DNA of 64,000 nucleotides from Megaleporinus macrocephalus (GCA_021613375.1 CM038726.1:16442841-16506840); one strand, 5' to 3'; counted from the stretch's first letter, positions 1 through 13,194 are shown. Made by a program: numbers and translations. The notes: a model not told the origin generated them from the sequence alone.

Positions 1-1750
1 TTAAGCTAATAAACAAAAACAACTTTTTTTTACAGATAGCTAACAAGAGAGTCAGTGATTATGGGGGTGATTGTATGTTTAGCGCTCTACAAAAGTATTT
101 ATACCCTGTTTATACTCTGCCCTAATGTAAAATAAGGGCTTTATCAAATGCCTCAAGACAAATAGAAGACATATTAATGCACTGAAGGAATAATTTGGCA
201 GTTTAACCCTCTCAGTTTGACAATTAAACATTGTTGTACATAAAAGAATAAATATCTCAGGAACGTTGTGCATATTTGCCTGGAATGGACTGATGCCTCG
301 GATTGATCGACAAGTCAGGAACCCAGATTCTGATGGGTTGACAAGCCAGAAACACAGCCTTAACTTGGTCAACAGACACAATCCAAGGTGTGGGTGCTAA
401 CAGACATTCTAAATACTTTAGTGTTTCTTTTCAACCCAGAGAAATGAATAAATAATCACAGAAAAGATTCAGTGTTGAATCTGTTGATTTATTTTACAAA
501 GTCTCCAAAATATACTGTTCAAGATTGGATTATAAAGCTTCTAAAAGAAATACAGGGAACTGCACCCTCATTGGAACAGCACAACACATGAAGGTACATC
601 TCTAGCTAATAGCATTTTTGAGATGTTCTTTGACCTCATACATTAATAACAATATCATCAACTGATAGGATTAAAATTTCAAAAATTCAAAAACTCAAAA
701 TTATGGGCAAACGTGGCTTTGTACAGAGGTACACATGGTTTAGCATGTAATTCAATAGCACACATACAGTATATTCTGTATCCAAGTTTATTAGAACCAC
801 TGTAGCCATAATCTTCATTTGGTTCATCATGAAAACATATGGAGGGAAAAAAGGGAGCCAAAGATGCAATGGTGTGAAATCAGGACAAATAATATTAAAC
901 TGTCTGAAATCTGTGTCAAGAAATGCATGAAGCTTCACCGAACCAGTTCTTCAACCAAGCTGCACCTCCAAAGTGCCAATGAGACAGGAGGAAATGGGCA
1001 TTGGTCATCACTTGGTCTATACACCCTAAAGGATTCCATGCCATAAAACCAATTTTGTTACCATGCAGAGCATTTCATGGATGGTTCTTTGAAGAATAAT
1101 TTTGTAAATAAAATGTGTGACTGTGAAGTTTTAAAAGGTAAAGCTTTTAAAAGAACCTCCACATATGCAAATTTTCTGTAGCAATTCTTAGAAGCAATGC
1201 CAGAGAGAGTAATCAGGAGAGTCAGGAGAATTCCCAGTTTCAAAGATATTCGTCTGTTGGACTCATTGCAACAAGCTATTGCATTAATTCTGTATATAAG
1301 CATGTGTAATATATAACATCCAAATGTTAGTCTGTAGCAATTTGGTGGCTAAACCAGAGGTCCCACCTTAAGTGGTGCAGCCCACGTTTACTGATTGTAA
1401 CTAAGTCTCATACAGTGGATAGAGATTAGATAAAACTGAAATGCTGACATTTACTGGCTATTGTGAATTACTTATGTAAATCTAGGGTGTTGTTTACGTT
1501 GTAATTCACACCCGCCTGTATTTGAAAGGACGAGAGGATAAACACTGTTAACAGTTGTCTGTTATTCTTTCCATGTAAAATTCCCTTTTCTTTGCCTACG
1601 ACTAACTAATCAAACATGACCACATGTTAAATCCCCTCCAAAACAGAAGGCATCTAATGGCCTCTAGAATGGAGATGCTAAAAACAAAATTCTCCATGTA
1701 GAGTAGGGGTAAGGGGTAAGGCTTCCCCAGTACAGGGCAGTACCCAATAA
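1..1750. other. No recognisable gene; presumed FIBCD1 upstream intron
   Basis: AT-rich sequence without exon-like frames, tandem repeats or clear transposon ends. Short open frames (for example 79-381 minus, 687-938 minus) have no motif. As the next exon to the right is an internal FIBCD1 exon, this is probably intronic. Confidence 0.5.
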
Positions 1751-1754
1751 AAGT

Positions 1755-2010
1755 ATTATGATGCTCATTATCAATATTCAAAGTTTTATTTTGGGGGTCT
1801 ACTAGAATAGATGTACCTTTTTCCCAAAACACAAGCTTGCCCACTCTGTTCTAATTGGTCTACTGCCAGAGCGGTTCTGCCCCTACTTGGTCTCCAGTAG
1901 TTGGTGTACATTGTGTGAGGCTGTGCCAAGCTTGCTGGTAAATGGACAATAAGGATTGTGTTACGAGATGCCTTCATCTTGTAACACAGGAAAAGGCTGA
2001 ATTTCCAACA
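1755..2010. mobile_element. Probable fish non-autonomous DNA element, fragment
   Basis: TTATGATGCTCATTATCAAT, then TTTTATTTTGGGGGTCTACT and AGAATAGATGTACC, resemble the left end of the 35.8-kb repeat. The following TTGGTCTCCAGTAGTTGG region is unmatched here. Assigned only by resemblance. Confidence 0.4.
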
Positions 2011-2998
2011 AGTCATTTCTACATTTCCAACTGGAGATAAAAAAATGATACTTTATATTATATCTTAAATAAATCATAATTAAGTTTAACAAATAACTGG
2101 TTTTAAGTGTGAGTTTATAAGAATATTATTTAATGTAATTTTTGTGAAAAATAAAATATTCTCTCAAGAATATCTCAGCTATGAATTATTTGTTATGTAG
2201 ATTATCAATATCTTGTCACAGTTCTCAGATAAGTATAAAATATTGCCATATTTTTATTAACCAGTTAATTCGTTTAAAGAACAAGTTAGGAGTTGTGGTG
2301 TCTGTAGAAGATGTGTTAACTTATTTTCACTTAAAAACAACAAAAACATGTAATTTGACCAGGTTTGCCCAAACCTTTCTACATGGGCAGGTATTCCTGT
2401 GTGTACCATATACCATAAAAGAATAATGCCTATTGGGACTTTTCCAAATTAAAAGTACACATATTTAAAAAAGTGGTCACTATGACATTTCATTTACTTT
2501 AGGTCACACTTAGGTTTAATCACCAGTTGCTATATTTACACAAAGTGATGATGATTTATATACAATATGTAAAACAAATCACATTAAGAAACATTAAAAT
2601 TCCTAATATGTACCAGGAGTACAGGGGCGGGGCCTAATTGTTGATCTCAATACTTGTATTGTGTGTGTTATTGGAGATGTTCTCCGATTGTTAAGTAAAG
2701 TGGGATTGGCAATGGGAAATTAAAGTGATGTGTAAAAAAATATATATATTATTGTTCTTACACTGCATATTACTTCTCTCTCTTCACATCACCCATCTCT
2801 TCTATGTCTCCTCTGAAATCTCTAGTTTTTGTATATTCTTAAAGCTAAAGAATCATTCAGTGAAGCTCCTCTTGCCTTAAGAAATGTTATTTAAAATATA
2901 AAATAAAAAAAGTGTTTCATCTTAGTCAGTTTGTGTCCTAGTAAACATAATTAGAGGTCAGAAGGGCCCTACAACATTTGATGTATGTTGTATATTGG

Positions 2999-3000
<2 letters not shown>

Positions 3001-3083
<83 letters not shown>
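3001..3083. repeat. (TA)n microsatellite
   Basis: 83 bases of uninterrupted TA. Creates IYIY open frames on both strands that are not genes. Confidence 0.98.
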
Positions 3084-3085
<2 letters not shown>

Positions 3086-3321
3086 CATTGGCTCAGTCTC
3101 CAATTAGTCACTTGAAACACTATAAACACACTGTATACACTGTATTTTGGATTTTTTATGTTTTATTTAAATTTGATATTAATCAAGAGTTACTAACAGA
3201 ATGTTACACACATGATAACTGTTATGTTAACTTATTATTTGATTTTACATGAATTTAACTGTTTAAAAGAGCCAGTTTACTTACTTGTACAAATATAGAT
3301 TTTTTTATGTAGTAGATTTGT

Positions 3322-3322
<1 letters not shown>

Positions 3323-3359
<37 letters not shown>

Positions 3360-3384
3360 TCTCTTTCTCTTTCTCTTTCTCTTC
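3323..3384. repeat. (CT)n and (CTTTCT)n microsatellite
   Basis: About 30 bases of CT followed by a TTTCTC-type array. Confidence 0.97.
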
Positions 3385-4104
3385 TATTGAAACATGTATT
3401 TCACCTATGTATGTCTTTCGGATATCTTGAGGGTAACAAAGTTGTACTTCTTCTTTTTTCCTCATATCTTAACTTAAAATTCATCAAGGAAAAAAATAAT
3501 GTCCTCCCGATGGAGCAGTTCACACACATACATGCACCTGCACACACACAAACACACACTGACTTCTCACCAGCTAAGTGAGCAATCAGTATGATAATTT
3601 GAACCAAAATGCTGCTTAGTCCTCAGTTTTAAAAAGACTTAACAATCATGCTTAATTAAAATTGGGGCACACCTGAGCGTCTCAATCGTAGACACAGTGG
3701 TGCGGCCCTATCTCTGGGAAAAAAATAGGGAAGAAGGATAGAAGAAAACACTTCTCTCTACATTTAATTATTCCAAACGAGCCTCAGGGAGATTCTCAAG
3801 GGCTTTAATTAAGTCAGAATTAAAGTTATGGAAATTTAGACTGAGAGCTGCAGGTCTCTGGCTCTCACTCTTTCTCTTTATTCTACACAAATGATACCCA
3901 GATTTATTCAAAAGAGTGGAAAACAGGTAGCAACTACTGTCAATTTCTCACTAAACCTGGTCCAGGGATTGAGACTGAATCTAATCTTAATCTGTCACGT
4001 CTGCTTTACCTTGTTAACTTCTTCAGGAGTTCTTGATTGATGGTATTGAGTATGAGCATGCATGTTAAACACAGGTTGAAACTAAACCATGCCCAAAAGT
4101 AGAT

Positions 4105-4400
4105 CTCCAGGAGGTGGGTTGGTGGCCACTGCTCTACACCATTCATCATTAGCCAGTTTCTGGCCACAGGACAACTACTGACCAGATCATGCTGCTGATG
4201 GACCCTGGCAGTGACATGGTGTTAAGTGTTTTGCTGATAGTGTAGTATAGCTGGAGATTTTTACACACATCGGTGTCGCTGCTGTGTTGAGAGTGGTCCA
4301 CCACCCAAAGCCAGATCTGGTTAGAAACTGACCACTAATGAAAAGCTAAAAGATGTCTAAGACAGAATGTGTATGAACAGAGAGGTTATAGTCTGTATCT
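4105..4400. mobile_element. Truncated relative of the 53.5-kb palindromic element
   Basis: Contains phrases known from the centre of that family (CGGTGTCGCTGCTGTGTTGA GAGTGGTCCACCACCCAAAG, ACTGACCACTAATGA, CAGTGACATGGTG). It lacks clear terminal inverted repeats and is strongly diverged. A piece resembling the 42-bp minisatellite unit (CCAATAAAGTGGTCTGTAAA) follows at about 4437. Confidence 0.5.
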
Positions 4401-5119
4401 GTACACCAACAAGTTGAATCCACAAGGTATGTGTTCCAATAAAGTGGTCTGTAAATGTAGATATTTGCCACTAATTTGCTGTATATGTTTGTGGAACCAA
4501 CAATGTAAGTAATAATTAAGACGTTGAAAGTTTGACCTCATACTAAAAGCTACATTATTTAGTTACATGCATTGTAAATGGAACTGAAAAAACAATAATA
4601 TCAAATAAAGAAATGTTGACAAAGGTTCACTATAGTTTGACTAACTATACACAAAAATATAAGATAAAAGTGAAAAAGTAAATAATAAAAAGGTCCAGCT
4701 CCTAGAGTCTGTTGATATATGTACATTTGACAGTTGACCTAAGTTTAAATAACATATTTCCCTCAGGGTTTCTTTAATTTCTCCTTGTCACTCTGTATAT
4801 AGAAAACAGCATATCACAAATTGAGAAATCATTTTTAATTAAAGAAAATAATAATAATTTTAATAATATAATGATAATAATAATAAAAACTATATGTTAT
4901 CAGGACTCTTAAATTGGATTTTAACATAGTTTGAATCTATTAAGCTGCTTCCACAGGTCAAGTCCTATCAGAAACCATCATCTTAAGTCATGAGAAGGCG
5001 AGTCCATATTTGCTCGTTATATTTCAGGAATGTATTAGCAGGCACCACATACCTTTTTTTACATAACTGGTTTTATATGCTTTAACGGCCAGTTAATTTA
5101 ATTTAATTTAATTGAATCA

Positions 5120-5240
5120 AGAATGGTAAGAGTTAGAGGGAGGTGAAGGGGCTTTTCTGTGCATTTTCTGGTGGTACATTGTTTGGGAGATTAATTTGAC
5201 CGGTTGCATCACCTTACAAATTGCTCTTTTAAAACGTACC
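5120..5240. repeat. Shared interspersed repeat, fragment C
   Basis: AGTTAGAGGGAGGTGAAGG, TTAATTTGACCGGTTGCATC, then ACCTTACAAATTGCTCTTTT AAAA, match 23405-23515. The rest of the family is missing here. Confidence 0.6.
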
Positions 5241-5870
5241 CGCTAGAAAACACTTTAAACTAGAAACAAAAGCCACATAGGACTAAAGATAAACAAGAGC
5301 CACAAACACACAGGCACATAAGGGCAACGCAAAACAAAGAACCTGAGCAAACGCGGGTATAAATGCACATATAGGAACAAGGAACAAAAATCCAGCAGGA
5401 TTTAGAGAGGAGTGGGCGGGAAAGTGACACTGTGATAACTCTAGACTTTAATATCAGAATCTTTCCTCTTTGTTTTAAATAATGAAGCATGTTTAATTGG
5501 AAACATATTAGTCACTGGCAACAAATCTGGACGAGCTCTGTAATCAGAGCGCTGCTTCCTAAAAATAGGTCAGGACCACTCTTCGCCACATCCCAGACGT
5601 TTTTAGCAGCAGTCTCATTTCGTGATCTGGCACCATAATCTGCTTCATACTGATGCCACAGTGTTCGGAAACAGTGCCAAGTTAAAAAATCCAAGTCAAG
5701 TTAAATAAATCATACTAGCTACTACTGATATTACTGATGTTAATTAAGACCAGAAGCAGACAGGCATACTTAAAAGAAGAATGATATGTTTTCAGATATT
5801 ATAAATGTCACCTCAGGGGCATCCTTAGTGTTCCAGGTTATTCTGGAATGCCTTATAAGACTGCTCTATT

Positions 5871-5873
<3 letters not shown>

Positions 5874-5953
<80 letters not shown>
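5874..5953. repeat. (TA)n(GT)n compound microsatellite
   Basis: TA to 5920, then GT to 5953. Confidence 0.98.
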
Positions 5954-5955
<2 letters not shown>

Positions 5956-6663
5956 GGAGCAAAGGCTATCCCATCTGGCCCAAACCGACTGGCATGGTAC
6001 AGAAATCTTTTGCTTCACAGGGCATTGCCCCCTGCTGTGTATGCATAGCCGTGTGTCTTGCCTAAGTCTTCACAAGTGTAAAACTTTTAAAACACTGTAA
6101 AGTTAGTGTCTTGGCAAGCGAAATATGCTTAAAACCCACAATGTTATCTATAAATATAGTGAGATCTTTTGGCTTGAAAAAAAACTGATTCAAAATGTCT
6201 GGAAGTAAGCAAAATAATTTTATTCTAACAGCCTCAAAAAAAAAGCATTAGTTATATTGACTAGATTTAAGATGAGTTCACCTACTAAGACATTATTTGC
6301 AGTGGGCATTTAGATGGTAGCTGACACTGTGGACGACTACAGCTTGAAAATGCCCGGTAATACTATAAAAACGTGCCCACAGAGGCTACGCCTTAGGTCC
6401 CAGTGTGGTCTTTAGCCAGGCCTAGTTTTTTGGAATGGCGAGTTCTTGTATTTTGTGTTTTCTCTGGTTGGACCAGTTTGGATTTGTCGGTCAGTTTATA
6501 AGACTTTACAGAAAAGCCCTATTAAAGCTCTGCTGCGTTACAGTTTTCATTTTATGTGCACTTCTTAGCTTAGCCAGAAAGTCAACAGCACTGTATCAAA
6601 ACAGTAGCATGAAATGTTTGTCCTTGGATTAGCTTTGAATCACCCGTCATGCTGAGTATGCTG

Positions 6664-6664
<1 letters not shown>

Positions 6665-6698
<34 letters not shown>
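6665..6698. repeat. (CA)n microsatellite
   Basis: 17 CA units. Confidence 0.97.
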
Positions 6699-6699
<1 letters not shown>

Positions 6700-7394
6700 C
6701 CTTGAAAGTTCAGTTCCCTTTACGTGTAAAAGCAAGACAGTGTCTCCAAATGGAGAAAACAAGCATCCCCTACAGGAGGACACATCATTTCCTGTCAGGT
6801 GGCTACGGGTTTTAGCGCTGATTTGGAGTCAAAGCGGTAGATACAGCAAATCGTGAACAGAATGGGATGTCCCCAGTGCCCTCATATCCCTCCATGCAAA
6901 TTTAATACATCCTAGTCAGCCATGAATCTTTCAATGGCGCATGTGCTGTGAATATTAAAAAGTGTAAAATCGCTTGTTTCTCTTTTTTTCCTGCTAAAGT
7001 GTTGCTTACAATGACAGGAGTGCATGTTTACGCTTAATTCCTCCCATTCAGCTACTTAACTCTTTCTGTGATCCACAGAAAAACAGCTAAATTGATGCTG
7101 AACAATTTGCTGAAGTTCATAAGCTGCCAGCTTTTAGTTTTAATACATATAAACTGGGCTAGTAGGGTTAGGTCACAAAGTCTCATTCTGTTTTAATTAT
7201 TTTAATAATAAAAAACATAAAAACTTACGAGTAGCTTGCTTACATGGTCACTAGTGACCACGATGGTAAACATTCAATTGCTACCTAGGAGATGGGAGGT
7301 GGTTAGCATTAGCTAATCAGGTGGTTAGCATCTGCTTTTCACAGAACACATTCAGTTTTGTTAAACTAAAGCACTGACTAAACTTTAGATTCTA

Positions 7395-9262
7395 CCCACT
7401 GCACAAAGAGACGTTGAAAACACGGCTTTTCTGGGTGCACGTCCAATTTTGGTCCCCTGAAGGTGCAGACTGTGGCGCCAGATGACGTCTTCCAGACGTC
7501 CAGTATTGACAACCCCAGAACCTCCAAATGAGGTCGCTGTGGACGTCTTTTCTACGTATAATTAGACTCATTTTAGACATCGATTTTATAGGCCTATTGC
7601 TTCTAGGCTCTGTGCATAACTGTACTGCCGTTTCAGAAGGTGGCATACTGTTCCACTTAATTTTCCCACAGCTTCATTTGACAGTCTCAGCAGCAGATAA
7701 CTGGAAACACATACAAAGGCGAAAAGCATTTCCAGTTCAAATCTGCTGCTGAGCCAAACGAAGCTACGGGACAATTAACTGGAACAGTAAACAGGTCCTC
7801 CACCTTCTGAAACTACAGTTATACACAGCATGCTTTACAAATAAATCACAAATTAATCCCCACTCATCTCTTACCATCTTCATTTTTATTCACATGTCAA
7901 CCTGCCAACAACCAGTAAAAGCAATGGATTATTTACCCCCATCTCACAACCATGTTGCTTTTAGAAACTTGACCCTTCTGTTAAAATACAAAACAAACAA
8001 AATTACATAGTCCACCTGGCTTGGGATAAGTGCTAAACTGAACGTGTTTTTGAGGTAAATTCCATCCACCAACTCTACTGAACACCAAAAACACTGAAAA
8101 GATTCTTAGTCCTGAGAGACGGCTGTGTCATCCACCTCCACGTCTTTGTGGTGCGTGTGTAGCCGGGGTTTTATTCTACTCGCCGCAGAGACCCACTCTG
8201 CGTTGTGTATATGAGTGTGAATAAACTGCCCAGGACTGTCGCCTCATTCATTTATTTCTGTGTTGTAAAAGACAAAATAGTTCACCATCTACAGTGAGAA
8301 GGCAATCTATAAATCCTGAGACAATAAGAGAACATATTCTCAGTACTTAAGTTAATACACAGTGCTGAATCTACTCGTACAGCTAGCGAGTTAGCTAGAA
8401 ACACGACCTCTCTCACTCAACAGAAAACCACTTTTATAACTACAGGACGAAACAAAAGAGGGTCTTATCTATACAGCACACGTTTACCAGCCTTTTACTG
8501 AGTGCTAACATTAACTGACTGGGAAGAGAGGCAATGGCAATAGCCACAGCAGATCCCAGTGGTTTAAGACCACAAAGCTAAAACAGCTACCACTACAAAT
8601 ACATAAATTAAAATAAAATTAACTGACCTGACCGACCTTACCTCCAACTTTTGTTTTAATTAAGTTTTTGTTTTTGACGTAGGCTGAGCAGAGCCAAGCA
8701 GCCATTTGCTTTCGCAGCAAAGAAAAATCAGAATCGCGCCAAAAGCTTAGCGTGTTGCCTCGGCCAATCAGAGTGGTGTTGACTGGTTGAAATCATAAGT
8801 AGGCCTACTGTAATTTTCCACTAACTGCATTTTTAAATAGAAAAATAAATAAATACATACTTAAACAAATACCTAAATTGGTTAATTAAATAGATACAGC
8901 AATAAAATGTACTCAAATAAATAATTAATAATAAATTATGTTTAACTACAAATAATCTGTATTCATATTCATTAACAATATTAATAACAACAATGTTGAT
9001 TTTTGTCATAAGTTAAAAAATAAATATTATATTTATTAATAATGTAAATGTCCTGCACCTGTCTTAGACGTCCCTATGATGTCCAAAAAAGTTACCTAGT
9101 CTGACGTTCAAATGTTTAACTACATATTGACGTCCACGTGGGGTCATAGTTAGACGTCCACATAGCGGACCTATTTTGCACGTCCAGAACTGGTCTTGGA
9201 CCGACTGACCCAATATAGACATGACCTGCACATCCATAACACGTCTAATGTTTATTGGGTAA
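7395..9262. mobile_element. Candidate 1.9-kb non-autonomous DNA element with GACGTC-rich ends
   Basis: The two ends carry inverted, similar TACCCA... starts (TACCCACTGCAC near 7394; complement of GTTTATTGGGTA near 9250-9262). Both have sub-terminal clusters of GACGTC/ACGTCC: at 7425-7560 (for example GATGACGTCTTCCAGACGTC) and 9065-9245 (GACGTCCACGTGG, TTAGACGTCCACAT). Nothing resembling a transposase lies between. The middle is AT-rich and includes the nested hairpin at 7613-7830. Boundaries are tentative. Confidence 0.5.
7613..7830. mobile_element. 218-bp near-complete hairpin (fold-back MITE)
   Basis: The left half (7613-7706) is the imperfect reverse complement of the right half (7728-7830). 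Paired blocks: ATAACTGTA(C/G), TTTCAGAAGGTGG, ACTGTTCCA(C/G)TTAATT, AGCTTC(A/G)TTTG and TCAGCAGCAGAT, then CTGGAAA next to a loop of about 20 bases (7707-7727). No coding capacity. It lies within a larger GACGT-rich element (7395-9262). Confidence 0.85.
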
Positions 9263-9269
9263 TGGTATA

Positions 9270-10348
9270 TATCTGAGGGAGTAAAGTCGAGCAGCTGCTG
9301 TTGAAGTGGCAGAAAGGTGAAAGTAAACCTGTTCCGTGGTGTTTTTGAATCTTTATCTTAGTTTAGCGAGCAGGCGTGATGCAAACAGTGCATACCTGCC
9401 AACGCCCCCATTTTTCACAGTAGTTTGCCTATATTGAACCCTTTTTCCCCACTGGGTTCACACATTTCATAGTGATACAAATTAAATAGGTGTTTCTCAG
9501 TTACCATGTGGATAATGTGTTATAGTATCTGGCAACCCAACCCGGCAGCAGATGTAAGCATACGCCAACGACCCTGGCTGATGTGTGTTTTCACACTGAA
9601 TGTGGTTTAGCTGCTATCACACACACACGCTGGCCAGCTGGGCATGAATGTGTGTGGCGCTCTCCTCGCCGTCCTAGTGACAGGAACTACCAGACACCCA
9701 CTACTGCTGTCCTACTGTCCATGCCTAGACACGGTCGAAACACGTCACGCAAGAACATTGAAGCTGGGTATGACCCTGTGCGTCTAAGTGACGGACTCCG
9801 CGTTCCGCTACACTTGCCCCTGAGCTCTGAGCAGTGTAAATCTGTGTCAGTGCCGTATCTCATTGAAAATATCGTATGTGGAAGCTCAGCAGGGAATTTT
9901 CCACGTTTAGTGTGACAGCAGCCTCGTCACTGTGGTGTGCACACTCTCCTCTCCGCTAGATCTGCTCTACTTAACACACACAGTCTCATCTCTCCCTCAC
10001 AGTGTTTGGATCAGATTTGTTTTTAGATGTTGACTTAGATGTTGTTTTTTAAAGTGTTTTTTAAAGTGTTGGTAAGCCATTTGCCGATAACCCTGAAAGT
10101 CTTTTTCAAAGCCTAATGTTTGCAGCCATGACACCACAGTAAAGGTCTGAATTTGAATAAATGGTGCTCTGCAGAAACAGCTGTTGATGATAAAAGCTAA
10201 TGTCTGTGAGCATAAGTTGAATGCCTGGAGTTGGAAAGCTAAATTTGTGTTTGGGTGTTTGGGACAGTGGGGTTTGGCTAAGCTATTGAGAGCTTAGTTA
10301 GCAGACCAAGCAGAGGCTTGAAACTGATGCTGGAAAAAAAAAGAAAAA

Positions 10349-10434
<86 letters not shown>

Positions 10435-11600
10435 AGAGAAAGAGTGCAAAGTTTAGAGCCTGGAGTGAAAGCCAGAAGCAAACATCTCTTGTGGTCTTCA
10501 CTGAGTTGCTGTAGAGAACAACTGTGATACACTATGTGGAAGGCTGATCACCAGCACTTACATCTCCTGTTCAGCTCAGTCACATGACATGCAGTGACTA
10601 ATTACAGTGATATTTTTAGCAAATATTATATGCACACACTTTGCCTTTACCCCAAAATGTAGTCTGACATGTTTGGGTGTCTGAAGTTTGCTGCTTTACT
10701 TCTACACTGGAACTACCAATCTAATGCAGCTAACAAGTAATGGAAAGTTTTAGCCGTCAGGTTACCATCAATCTGCATTAGTACATCCTCACAAACCATT
10801 AAAAGTGTTAAGTCATCTCAGACAGACCTGTTGATGTGCTGTCTGACACTGTATGTTACAATGTCAAGCCAAATTCAAGCTTTGATATGGCTGTTATTAT
10901 ATATATTTAATATGTTGTTGGATCCAAACCTGTTTCAGGCCAGGAAGCCTGATGTCTGTAGAATAGGTCTGTATTTCTTTGCAGGCAGTCATACAAACAA
11001 ACTCACTGAAACATCCATTGACAGATCAGTGGTTATGTAGCTTTTGACGCAGTTGCATTCCTTTAACATTTACCAGCGACATTTGGGCCAAGTGTGTGAA
11101 GAAATTTTAGCTATATTCTGATGAAATCAGTTATATAAACATTACATTCAGTCATTGCATTGGTATGTCACTTGTATACTGGAGCAAGAAAAGCTCCACA
11201 AAAGAAGAGGGCCTATGACAGCCCAGTGGAGCAGCAGATCCAGGCAATACAGTTACCGGAAAAGCGAGTCTAATAAGCCGCGGAATCCGGATCCTCACAG
11301 CCTTGTCTGTGCCTAACGACCTGAACACAGCGTGCTACTTGATTTCTGTCTATCAGCCACTTAAATGGGAAAAAGAAAAAAGGGAAGAACTGAAAATCCT
11401 AAGAAGTAGGTTTACCCCCTCAGGCGGCGTTGTTGTACCTTCTCCTCAGGACGTAAGTGCTGCTCTTCTATGTCTTGCAACGGACTGCGCTGGAAAAATT
11501 GGGCCCCATTTAGCTTTTCTTTTTCATTTGAGTGCAGCTTTTGAAGTTGCTCATAACTGCCTTTTGATGACTTTAACTTCCTCCGTTTGCTGTGGCTGTC
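9270..11600. other. No recognisable exon; presumed FIBCD1 upstream intron
   Basis: Apart from the TA array at 10354-10431 nothing specific is seen. The 9583-9915 frame (110 codons) and the 11303-11644 frame lack domains. The latter ends in the pyrimidine tract of the FIBCD1 acceptor. Confidence 0.5.
10354..10431. repeat. (TA)n microsatellite
   Basis: 78 bases of TA preceded by an A-rich tract (10334-10352). Confidence 0.98.
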
Positions 11601-11644
11601 TTTCTCTCTCTCTCACTAGCTTTTTTTTCTTTCTCTCCCTGTAG

Positions 11645-11824
11645 GTTTGAAGCAGATCCACGCCTTGTCTATCCAGGGTAACTATGAGTTGAGGATAGAT
11701 TTGGAAGATTTTGAGAACAGTACAGCGTTCGCCCAGTATGGCATGTTTGGAGTCGGGCTGTTCTCAGTGGACCCTGAAGACGATGGCTACCCATTGACGA
11801 TTGGGGACTACACCGGCACTGCAG
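11645..11824 (+). CDS. fibcd1: FIBCD1 penultimate coding exon (fibrinogen-like domain, partial gene)
   Basis: Internal exon of fibrinogen C domain-containing protein 1, a type II membrane endocytic receptor that binds acetylated ligands such as chitin through a C-terminal fibrinogen-like domain. The acceptor is a long pyrimidine tract ending in TAG at 11642-11644. The donor is GCAG|gtatat after 11824. Both ends are phase 1: the first two bases (GT) complete a split Gly codon and the last base starts another. The 59 whole codons read LKQIHALSIQGNYELRIDLE at the start and end in DYTGTAG across the junction. The stretch SVDPEDDGYPLTI is, from memory, diagnostic of FIBCD1 rather than tenascins, angiopoietins or FGL2; MFAP4 is the nearest alternative. 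The frame stays open beyond the donor to 11982, but that tail is intron. No upstream fibrinogen-domain exon is recognisable in 1-11644, so the preceding intron is probably at least 11.6 kb. Confidence 0.93.
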
Positions 11825-12631
11825 GTATATATACACAGGATTGTTGCATAAAAATAAATGGAAAAACATATTTATTAACACAGCTTATGGGGCATAATTC
11901 TATGGCTTTCAATCCTTCATATATATTATTTACCATTCCAGGTGAGGATAAGATCATTAAGCTGAACACCATGCAACCCTAAAACAGATTCACACACTTA
12001 AACACAACGTTTTCCTTGTACAGGAACACTGCCGTTGAGCCATCCTTACCTCAAGATAATTAATTGAAGTGAATTTGATGACTAGCTGATATCCAGACTG
12101 TATACTTTTCCTTAGATTGTTTATTTGAACTCTGTGCAAATGCCCGACTGACCACTTCACACCTCAATGTTTTCACCTTTTCATGGAGTTAGCAGTTTTC
12201 TAGCCTACATGCTATACATTTGTAAATGGTTATGTGACAGTGTGCTTCTTTGTGCCAAGTTTCTCAAAAAGCCACACACCCTCACACAAGTCCAAGAGAT
12301 TAACTGACTTCCAATTAATTACCGCCGTTGACCTGGAGCATAAACAAGTGTGTCCTCATGACAAAGAAGCAATTTAGCGAAGCCTTCTGGGAGCACAGGA
12401 AAGAAAAGAGAGAAGGGTGAGGTAAAGAGAGAAGAGCAGTTTGATAGCTAACATGAGCATAGAGAAAAAAACTTGAATTATTACTAAAATTAGGAGAAAA
12501 GATGGATATAGGGGGTTTAGTGAGGAGAAAAAAAACTCATTGAAAGAATAACTAGTTAAAATATACTAATTTTCAGTAGCTGGCATGAACGAAAGGTAGT
12601 GGAGAACAGCAGTTAGCACCAAGCTCAGACC

Positions 12632-12636
12632 ATATA

Positions 12637-12724
<88 letters not shown>
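12632..12724. repeat. (TA)n microsatellite in the FIBCD1 intron
   Basis: About 90 bases of TA with one TT interruption near the left edge. Confidence 0.97.
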
Positions 12725-12727
<3 letters not shown>

Positions 12728-13194
12728 TTAAAAGAGATTCTATGTTTTAAGTTCCAAGCTCATAACAGACATATTAATATATATTTGCCTTGTAGCAGTT
12801 TTACAGTGACTCAATAGCATGGTCAGATTATCAGTATTGAGCTGCTGCCATGTTTTACTTCCAGCACTTTCAGAAGGTCTACAGCAATGTTTTATGTCCT
12901 CACTAAATTGGTACCACCCGTTTGAAACCAAAGCAAGACTGTTTAATTCCACAGTTATGTCATAATTAACATTATGGATAATATTATCCAATAATGGATA
13001 ATGTTAGGACTTCTCTTCAGTTCCAATCAAATCAATAAAATATCTCACCTATTTATATTTTGAAATTTATATTTCCCTTAAAAATTACAGATATAGATAC
13101 TTTGTTTTAGCTCTGAGAAGAAACCTAATTAGAGGCCTTATTATGGTCCCTTTATGATCATATTGAGGTATAATGCATCATATAAAGGGCTAAA

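Noticed and set aside
2938..3252. IYIY, HTHT and LSLS open frames over microsatellites (also at 5.8, 10.3, 21.8, 25.2, 34.0 and 61.0 kb)
   Set aside because: Artefacts of dinucleotide repeats, which lack stop codons in several frames.
5512..5694. 60-codon minus-strand frame (YEADYGARSRN region)
   Set aside because: Looks slightly protein-like, but I cannot assign it to a family and there are no supporting splice sites or neighbours.
9583..9915. 110-codon plus-strand open frame
   Set aside because: No recognisable domain, no plausible splice sites or start context, and not similar to an upstream FIBCD1 fibrinogen-domain exon.
11303..11644. 113-codon open frame ending at the FIBCD1 exon
   Set aside because: It runs into the pyrimidine tract of the acceptor at 11642-11644, and its peptide has no fibrinogen-domain character.
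1..11644. Search for the preceding FIBCD1 fibrinogen-domain exon (YCDM/GWTVFQRR region)
   Set aside because: Nothing recognisable was found by reading; a short diverged exon could still have been missed.
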